Shown one piece after another: positions 6,660 through 10,722 of a stretch of 10,722 bases of DNA; position 1 is the first letter of the stretch; each line of letters starts with the position of its first letter. The notes under the pieces were generated by a model that worked only from the letters and a program-made list of their open reading frames with translations, ran no database searches and was not told the DNA's origin. Where the stretch lies: positions 1-10,722 of the forward strand of contig DATKKM010000069.1 of assembly GCA_035542855.1 (NCBI GenBank), given 5' to 3'. Made by a program: the position numbers and the translations under genes. Source of the stretch: DATKKM01 sp035542855 (lineage in GTDB: Bacteria; Chloroflexota; Dehalococcoidia; SM23-28-2; RBG-16-64-32).

Positions 6660-7628
6660 GTGCCCCCAGTGTCACCGGGGGTCAGGCTGCAGCCTGACCC
6701 AAGCCCCCGCAGACTCATCGCCATCGTCGGGCCCACCGCCTCCGGCAAGACCGCGCTCGCCATCGCCCTCGCCGCGCGCCTCGGCGTCCCCTGCGAGGCC
6801 GTCAACGCCGACTCCCGCCAGGTCTACCGCTACATGGACATCGGCACCGCCAAGCCTACGCCGGAGGAACGCGCGGCGCTGCCGCACCAGCTCATCGATA
6901 TCGTCTACCCGGACGAGGCGTTCGGCCTCGCCACCTGGCTCGATCTCGCCAACGAGGCGCTGGAGTCCGCCTGGGGGCGCGGCGCGCTGCCGCTGCTCGT
7001 CGGGGGCACGGGCCAGTACGTCTGGGCCCTCCTGGAAGGCTGGCGCGTCCCCAAGGTCCCCGCGCAGGAAGACCTCCGCCGCCAGCTTGAGCAACGTCCG
7101 CCGGAAGACCTCCTCGCCGAACTGCACCGCGTCGATCCGGAGTCGCACGAGTATATCCAGCCGAAGAACGTCCGCCGCGTGATCCGCGCCCTGGAGGTGT
7201 TCTACGCCACCGGCGTGCCCTTCTCCCACTGGCGCGCCAAGCAGCCGCCGCAGTTCGACTGGTTGGCCATCGGCGTCACGCTCTCCCGCGAGGCGCTGTA
7301 CGCACGCATCGATTCCCGCGTCGATGACATGTTCGCGGCGGGCTTTGTGGAAGAGGTGCGGCGCCTGCGCGAGATGGGTTACGCGCGTGATCTCCCGCCG
7401 ATGTCGAGCATCGGCTACGGCGAGATCTGCGCGCACCTGGACGGAGAGATCTCCCTGGCAGAGGCGATCAAGCGCACCAGGACCGGCACCCACCGCCTGG
7501 CCCGCCATCAGAACGCCTGGTTCAAACGGACGGACGCCCGCATCCACTGGCTCGCCCCCGGCGATGTCGATGCGGCCGTAAGACTTGTGGGTCAGGGCCC
7601 CCGTCCTGGCGCGGAGGCCAACTCATGA
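6660..7628 (+). CDS. miaA: tRNA dimethylallyltransferase
   Basis: MiaA transfers a dimethylallyl group from dimethylallyl diphosphate to N6 of A37 in tRNAs that read UNN codons, improving decoding accuracy. The 322-residue protein shows the P-loop VGPTASGKT (residues 23-31), DSRQVYRYMDIGTAKP (51-66), PHQLID, LVGGTGQYVWALLEG, the RRVIRALEVFYATG helix, and the C-terminal TRTGTHRLARHQNAWFKR segment. Start: GTG at 6660, with AGGAG six bases upstream. The family core begins near residue 19 (LIAIVGPT), so residues 1-18 are an extension; residues 7-14 (GVRLQPDP) are encoded by a perfect 22-bp palindrome. The last residues (VGQGPRPGAEANS) also look like a non-family tail and overlap a related but degenerate inverted repeat. 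The gene sits between tpiA and a P-loop protein gene whose ATG overlaps its TGA (ATGA). The catalytic core looks intact. Confidence 0.96.
   Translation: MPPVSPGVRLQPDPSPRRLIAIVGPTASGKTALAIALAARLGVPCEAVNADSRQVYRYMDIGTAKPTPEERAALPHQLIDIVYPDEAFGLATWLDLANEALESAWGRGALPLLVGGTGQYVWALLEGWRVPKVPAQEDLRRQLEQRPPEDLLAELHRVDPESHEYIQPKNVRRVIRALEVFYATGVPFSHWRAKQPPQFDWLAIGVTLSREALYARIDSRVDDMFAAGFVEEVRRLREMGYARDLPPMSSIGYGEICAHLDGEISLAEAIKRTRTGTHRLARHQNAWFKRTDARIHWLAPGDVDAAVRLVGQGPRPGAEANS
6679..6700. repeat. Perfect 22-bp palindrome inside the start of miaA
   Basis: The arm GGGTCAGGCTG (6679-6689) is followed with no spacer by its exact reverse complement (6690-6700), centred on a CTGCAG. It adds residues 7-14 of MiaA in frame and could fold into a strong hairpin in DNA or in the mRNA about 20 bases after the start codon. 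It looks like a mobile or REP-type palindromic element inserted in the coding sequence; the origin is an inference, the palindrome is exact. Confidence 0.85.
7591..7610. repeat. Degenerate inverted repeat at the 3' end of miaA, similar to the first palindrome
   Basis: GTCAGGGC (7591-7598) can pair with GTCCTGGC (7603-7610) across a CCCC loop, giving an 8-bp stem with two G-T (G-U) pairs. Together with the two preceding Gs, the left arm GGGTCAGG (7589-7596) is identical to the left end of the palindrome at 6679. It overlaps the last miaA codons and ends just before the ribosome binding site of the next gene. The relationship between the two repeats is plausible but unproven. Confidence 0.45.
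7613..7617 (+). promoter_or_regulatory. Ribosome binding site of the P-loop protein gene
   Basis: GGAGG lies seven bases before the ATG at 7625, inside the end of miaA. This near-consensus Shine-Dalgarno sequence confirms the start that overlaps the miaA stop codon. Confidence 0.75.
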
Positions 7629-8182
7629 CCGGCGAGCCCGCCATCATCGTCGTTACCGGCGCGCAGGGCGCCGGCAAGACCACCGTCGGCCGTCTGCTCG
7701 CCGCCCGCTTCCCACGTGGCGCCTTCATCGAGGCCGATGCTGTCCAGCGCATGATCGTCTCCGGCGGCCAGTGGGTCACCGACGCTGACTCTGAGCCCGG
7801 CGCGCCCGACGGCGAGGCCGCCGCGCAGCTTCGCCTCCGCCTGCGCAACGCCTGCCTGCTCGCCCGCTCCTTCTACGAGGCGGGGTTCACTGCTGTGCTG
7901 GACGACATCATCATCGGCGAGCGCTTCCATCACCTGCGCGCGGACCTGGCCGGCCTGCCGTTTCACCTCGTCGTCCTCGCCCCGGAGGTCGCGACCGTAG
8001 AGGCGCGCGACGCCGGCCGCGACAAGACCGTCGGCGGCGGCTGGGCGGATTACCTCGACCGCGAGCTGCGTGTCACTATGTCCGGCCTCGGCCTCTGGCT
8101 CGACACTTCGCAACACACGCCGGAGCAAACCGTCGACGAGATAGTTCTCCGCGTCTGGGACGAGGGGCTGGTAGAATCGTAG
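7625..8182 (+). CDS. P-loop NTPase, small-molecule-kinase-like protein of unknown substrate
   Basis: This 185-residue protein begins with a strand and Walker A loop (IIVVTGAQGAGKTT, GAQGAGKT at residues 12-19), followed by a helix and FIEADAVQRM (residues 35-43), where an acidic residue after a strand is typical of nucleotide, shikimate or chloramphenicol-phosphotransferase-like kinases. A second strand, AVLDDIIIGER (90-100), fits the Walker B-like or substrate region, and FHLVVLAP leads to a lid-like segment EARDAGRDKTVGG rich in Arg and Lys. It has no membrane segment and is probably cytoplasmic. The kinase-like fold is well supported; the substrate is not, and I would not name it from sequence. 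Translation is coupled to miaA by the ATGA overlap and a GGAGG site. hicB starts ten bases after its TAG. Confidence 0.8.
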   Translation: MTGEPAIIVVTGAQGAGKTTVGRLLAARFPRGAFIEADAVQRMIVSGGQWVTDADSEPGAPDGEAAAQLRLRLRNACLLARSFYEAGFTAVLDDIIIGERFHHLRADLAGLPFHLVVLAPEVATVEARDAGRDKTVGGGWADYLDRELRVTMSGLGLWLDTSQHTPEQTVDEIVLRVWDEGLVES

Positions 8183-8192
8183 CGAGGATCAC

Positions 8193-8432
8193 ATGGCCAG
8201 AGCGACGCGCGCCAAGTACACCGTCATCCTGCAGCCCGAACAAGATCCGGAGTTTCCCGGCTACTACAATGTGGTCGTCCCGGCGTTGCCGGGCTGCCTG
8301 ACGTATGGCGCCAACCGCGAGGACGCGCTGGCCAACGCCAGGGAAGCGATCGAGGCCTACATTGAAGACCTCGTCGCCAGCGGCGAGCCCATCCCCGAAG
8401 AGCACATCGAAACCGTGGGAGTCGAGGTCTAG
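8193..8432 (+). CDS. hicB: HicB-family antitoxin
   Basis: HicB proteins bind and neutralise the HicA mRNA interferase; some also repress their own operon. The 79-residue protein carries the family core: YTVILQPEQDPEFPGYYNVVVPALPGCLTYG, where PALPGC is the hallmark, followed by the helix NREDALANAREAIEAYIEDL and a short acidic tail ending VGVEV. It is the short form: no ribbon-helix-helix or helix-turn-helix DNA-binding domain follows, so direct autoregulation is unlikely from this chain alone. GAGGA (8184-8188) just before the ATG can serve as the ribosome binding site. The TAG stop directly abuts the TTG start of hicA, giving a hicB-hicA order. The protein looks intact, unlike its toxin partner. 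Confidence 0.88.
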   Translation: MARATRAKYTVILQPEQDPEFPGYYNVVVPALPGCLTYGANREDALANAREAIEAYIEDLVASGEPIPEEHIETVGVEV

Positions 8433-8662
8433 TTGCCCCGGCGGCCGCGAGTCAACGGCCAGCAGCTGGTACGGGCACTGGAGAAGCGTGGGTTCACAAT
8501 GACGCGCATTCGTGGGAGCCATCACATCCTCGCTGACTCGACTGGCCGGCGCGTGTCGGTTCCCGTCCACGCGGCGCGGACCATCCCGCCTGTACCGTCG
8601 GCAACATCCTTGCGCAAGCTGGCATCTCCAACGACGAGCTGATCGAATTGCTGAAGGACTAG
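8433..8662 (+). pseudogene. hicA: HicA-family mRNA interferase toxin, frameshifted
   Basis: HicA toxins are small RNases with a double-stranded-RNA-binding-like fold that cleave mRNA. From the TTG at 8433 (GAGGT ribosome binding site at 8424-8428, five bases away) the frame encodes 53 residues typical of HicA: VNGQQLVRALEKRGF, then IRGSHHILADSTGRRVSVPVHAARTIPP with the expected catalytic His30 in GSHH. The normal continuation, PGTVGNILAQAGISNDELIELLKD, is then found in the other forward frame from 8591, ending at TAG 8660-8662. Adding one G after 8591 (CCT-GT to CCT-GGT) restores a 76-residue protein. As written, the frame gives an unrelated tail and stops at 8640-8642. A real one-base deletion or a sequencing/assembly error fit equally. 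The loss removes the last strand and helix, so the toxin is probably inactive if the sequence is right. Confidence 0.85.
8654..8658 (+). promoter_or_regulatory. Ribosome binding site of the DinB-like gene
   Basis: AAGGA lies eight bases before the ATG at 8667, within the last codons of the ancestral hicA frame. It supports the chosen start and suggests the gene is translated from the same upstream transcript. Confidence 0.55.
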
Positions 8663-8666
8663 TCGC

Positions 8667-9137
8667 ATGACCCCCGAGATCGACACCTACAGCCGCTACA
8701 TCCGCGAGAAGATCACCCAGCTCCACGCGGCCCTTAACTCGCTAAGCGAGGCCGAGCTGAACCGCGCGCCTGACCTGCCGGGCGCCAACAGTCCCTACGT
8801 CATCGTCACCCACACGCTGGGCAACATGCGCGCCTGGGTGCTGGGGATCATCTGCGGCCTGGACCTGCGCCGGGACCGCCCGGCCGAGTTCGCCTCCCGC
8901 GGCACGTACGAGGAGCTGGGGGTCGCGGCCCGCAAGCTCTCCGGCGAGATCGAGAAGGCGCTGGAGTCGCTGGACCCGGCCACGTTGGCCGACCGCTTCG
9001 TGCCCAAGCAGGAGCTCTGGGGAGAGGGCCAGCCGAGGGAGATCGCCCGCCGCGACGGATTCGCGCACGTCCTTGAGCACGCCGGTATCCACCTGGGCCA
9101 CCTTCAGATGACCTTGCTGCTGCAGGCCGGCCGCTGA
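8667..9137 (+). CDS. DinB-like / DUF664-type four-helix-bundle protein
   Basis: This 156-residue protein has the all-helical pattern of the DinB/YfiT metalloprotein superfamily: a first helix (IDTYSRYIREKITQLHAALN), the SEAELNRAP turn, then YVIVTHTLGNMRAWVLGIICG with the first metal-ligand histidine (His49). The last helix, DGFAHVLEHAGIHLGHLQMT, contains His138 and His142 at the HxxxH spacing expected for the metal site; His145 is also present. Superfamily members include thiol-dependent transferases and DNA-damage-induced proteins; most have no assigned substrate. It is probably cytoplasmic. It follows the hicA remnant by four bases and precedes the ABC ATPase by 14 bases. The fold is well supported; the reaction is unknown. 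Confidence 0.85.
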   Translation: MTPEIDTYSRYIREKITQLHAALNSLSEAELNRAPDLPGANSPYVIVTHTLGNMRAWVLGIICGLDLRRDRPAEFASRGTYEELGVAARKLSGEIEKALESLDPATLADRFVPKQELWGEGQPREIARRDGFAHVLEHAGIHLGHLQMTLLLQAGR

Positions 9138-9151
9138 CGCCTACGAGAGCC

Positions 9152-10048
9152 GTGGCTGACCAGCCCGCGATCCGTCTCGATCACCTCACGAAGCGCTACG
9201 GCGCCCACCGCGGCATCGAGGACGTAACGCTGGACGTCCACCCCGGCGAAGTGCTGGGCTTCCTGGGCCCCAACGGCGCGGGCAAGACCACCGCCATCCG
9301 CTGCCTGGTGGGCTTCCTGCGCCCCACGTCGGGCTCCGCCACCGTCCTCGGCTTCGACGCCGAGCGCCAGAGCGTGGAAGTGCGCCGCCGCGTCGGCTAC
9401 CTCCCGGGCGATCCGTCGCTCTATGGCAGCCGCACCGGCCACGAACTGCTCCGAATCGCGGGCCAGGCCCGGGGTGCGCCCGTCGCGCCTCTCGCCGAGC
9501 GCCTGGTCTCGCTGCTGGAGGCACCCATGGACCGGCCGGTCCGCAAGCTGTCCCGCGGCATGCGCCAGAAAGTCGCCGTCGTCCTGGCGCTCGCTCACGA
9601 CCCGGAAGTCGCCCTGCTCGACGAGCCGACATCGGGCCTCGACCCCCTGGGCCAGCGCGCCCTCCTGGAGTTTCTGGACGAGCGGGCCAACGCCGGCCGC
9701 ACCATCCTCCTCTCCTCGCACGTCCTCTCCGAGGTCGAGGAGATCTGTGACCGCGTCGCCATCCTCCGCGAAGGCCGCCTTACCGCCCTCGACACGGTGG
9801 AGTCGCTGCGCGGCCGCAAGTACCGCGAGGTCAGCATCGCCTACGAAGGTGAACCGCCCCCGCTGGCCGGACTCGATGACATCGACGTGATCTGGCAGCA
9901 CGAGGGCCGCATGCGCTTCCGCGTCCGCGCCGAGCCTGCGCAGCTTCTGCAGGCCCTCTCCCACGCCAGCATCACCGACGTCACGATCACCGAGCCCTCC
10001 CTGGAGGAGGTGTTCCTGGACTACTACCGCGCGGAGGCGAAGGCGTGA
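9152..10048 (+). CDS. ABC transporter ATP-binding protein (ABC-2 exporter type)
   Basis: This 298-residue ATPase energises a membrane permease from the cytoplasmic side. It carries the Walker A motif GPNGAGKTT (residues 39-47), the signature LSRGM (133-137), Walker B VALLDEPTSGLDP (153-165), and the switch histidine His190 in LLSSHVLSEVEEICDR. The Q-loop region reads GYLPGDPSLY, as in many drug- or lipid-type ABC-2 exporters, with no Gln at the expected position. The roughly 80-residue C-terminal domain ends ITEPSLEEVFLDYYR, the usual tail of this exporter class. The GTG at 9152 gives the normal N-terminus (ADQPAIRLDHLTKRYG); no strong Shine-Dalgarno is seen. The following gene starts in a GTGA overlap at its stop codon, so the two are coupled partners. 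Confidence 0.95.
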   Translation: MADQPAIRLDHLTKRYGAHRGIEDVTLDVHPGEVLGFLGPNGAGKTTAIRCLVGFLRPTSGSATVLGFDAERQSVEVRRRVGYLPGDPSLYGSRTGHELLRIAGQARGAPVAPLAERLVSLLEAPMDRPVRKLSRGMRQKVAVVLALAHDPEVALLDEPTSGLDPLGQRALLEFLDERANAGRTILLSSHVLSEVEEICDRVAILREGRLTALDTVESLRGRKYREVSIAYEGEPPPLAGLDDIDVIWQHEGRMRFRVRAEPAQLLQALSHASITDVTITEPSLEEVFLDYYRAEAKA

Positions 10049-10722
10049 TCTCTCTCACGCTGGACCTCCTCGCCCGCTCGCGCGTCACCCTGGCCTGGTG
10101 GGTGCTCGGTGTGCTGGCGATGGGCGTTTACGTCATCCTGGTCTTCGACTCCATCGGCAGCCTGGAAGACCTGCGCAAGCTCTACGAGAGCTACCCCGAG
10201 TCCATCCGCGAGCTCATCGGTGACGCCGATATCAGCACCGTCAACGGCTGGATCCAGATAGAGCTGCTCTCCTGGGTGCCGCTCATCCTCGGCATGTACG
10301 GGGGCATCTTCGCCGGCGGTAACATCAGCCGCGAGGCCGAGCAGCGCACCGTCGACTTCATCCTCGGCCTGCCTATCTCCCGGACGCAGTTCATGGTCTC
10401 GAGGCTGGCGGCCGGTTTGGTGAACATCGCCATCATCTGCGCGCTCACGTTCGTGCTGCTGGTCGCGCTGCTACCGGTCACCGGGCACTCGCCCGCCGCC
10501 GGGAAGTTCGCGCTCGCCCTCTTCAACGCCTACCTCCTCGGCGCCGCGCTCTTCTGCGGCTATGCCTTCATCGCCTCCTTCACTGACGAGCAGGCCAAGC
10601 TCATCGGCATCGCCATCGGCGGCACGCTCGTCATGTACATCGCCACTGGCGCCCTCAAGTCCGCCGGTGCTCCCGATGTCATCCAGTGGCTTATCCCGTT
10701 CGACCACTATCACTCTGCAGAC
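10045..10722 (+). CDS. ABC-2 type transporter permease, 3' partial
   Basis: This is the membrane partner of the preceding ATPase. The frame starts at GTG 10045, overlapping the ATPase TGA as GTGA, and stays open to the last base, so 226 residues are visible. Hydrophobic segments that look like membrane helices lie near residues 14-34, 73-92, 122-144, 155-178 and 185-204. After the first helix comes an outside loop of about 38 residues (SLEDLRKLYESYPESIRELIG). Between helices 2 and 3 is the characteristic cytoplasmic coupling segment NISREAEQRTVDFILGLPISR (residues 93-113), the usual ABC-2 permease signature. At least one more helix is expected beyond the window. The substrate is unknown; small hydrophobic compounds or antibiotics are typical for the class. 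Confidence 0.88.
   Translation, partial: MISLTLDLLARSRVTLAWWVLGVLAMGVYVILVFDSIGSLEDLRKLYESYPESIRELIGDADISTVNGWIQIELLSWVPLILGMYGGIFAGGNISREAEQRTVDFILGLPISRTQFMVSRLAAGLVNIAIICALTFVLLVALLPVTGHSPAAGKFALALFNAYLLGAALFCGYAFIASFTDEQAKLIGIAIGGTLVMYIATGALKSAGAPDVIQWLIPFDHYHSAD

Noticed and set aside
6672..7547. Minus-strand open frame of about 290 codons antisense to miaA
   Set aside because: It lies wholly inside miaA, has biased His/Asp/Arg/Gly composition with no recognisable domain, and is explained by third-position GC bias.
8172..8177. TAGAAT as a private promoter for the hicBA pair
   Set aside because: It overlaps the last codons of the P-loop gene, sits 15 bases from the hicB ATG rather than 8-10, and no reasonable -35 is visible. 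hicB already has a GAGGA ribosome binding site and lies only ten bases after the previous gene.

Overview
The window is very GC-rich with strong G/C third-position bias and is almost entirely coding. The longest gap between genes is about 140 bases (2256-2395), so there is no gene-free stretch over 300 bases. I see no rRNA, tRNA, CRISPR array, transposase or phage gene. The archaeal-type phosphoglycerate mutase, the TrpD2-like protein and the GC-rich compact layout would fit a Chloroflexota-like bacterium (for example Dehalococcoidia or Thermomicrobia relatives). That placement is an inference from gene types, not a demonstrated taxonomy.

Layout. (1) 1-1002, plus: a TrpD2-like glycosyltransferase-3 family protein, cut at its 5' end. 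(2) 999-2255, minus: an MFS exporter, convergent with the first gene; both stop codons lie in one shared CTAG. (3) 2396-4484, plus: a tightly overlapping three-gene operon of archaeal-type phosphoglycerate mutase (apgM), a small PH/GRAM-like protein and a MOSC-domain protein. (4) 4481-5863, minus: a family III CoA-transferase-like protein with its half-domains in unusual order, again sharing a CTAG stop pair with the convergent MOSC gene. (5) 5892 to the window end, plus: a long co-directional run of tpiA, miaA, a P-loop kinase-like protein, hicB, a frameshifted hicA, a DinB-like protein, an ABC ATPase and an ABC-2 permease that runs off the window.

How the genes fit together. apgM and tpiA supply two steps of lower glycolysis/gluconeogenesis from separate operons. 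miaA modifies tRNA (i6A37). The hicBA module is a toxin-antitoxin pair whose toxin frame is broken by an apparent one-base loss. The ABC ATPase and permease form one exporter, translationally coupled through a GTGA overlap.

Most notable signals: a perfect 22-bp palindrome read in frame inside the start of miaA, with a degenerate relative in the last codons of the same gene; the hicA frameshift; a 28-bp divergent intergenic region with an AGTATACT palindrome at its exact centre, which could act as a bidirectional -10 element; -10-like hexamers only 8-10 bases before all four operon-leading start codons, suggesting leaderless or near-leaderless mRNAs; and two independent CTAG tail-to-tail stop overlaps. 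I did not find a convincing wholly new multi-gene system. The nearest candidates are the apgM/PH-like/MOSC operon and the palindromic elements around miaA.
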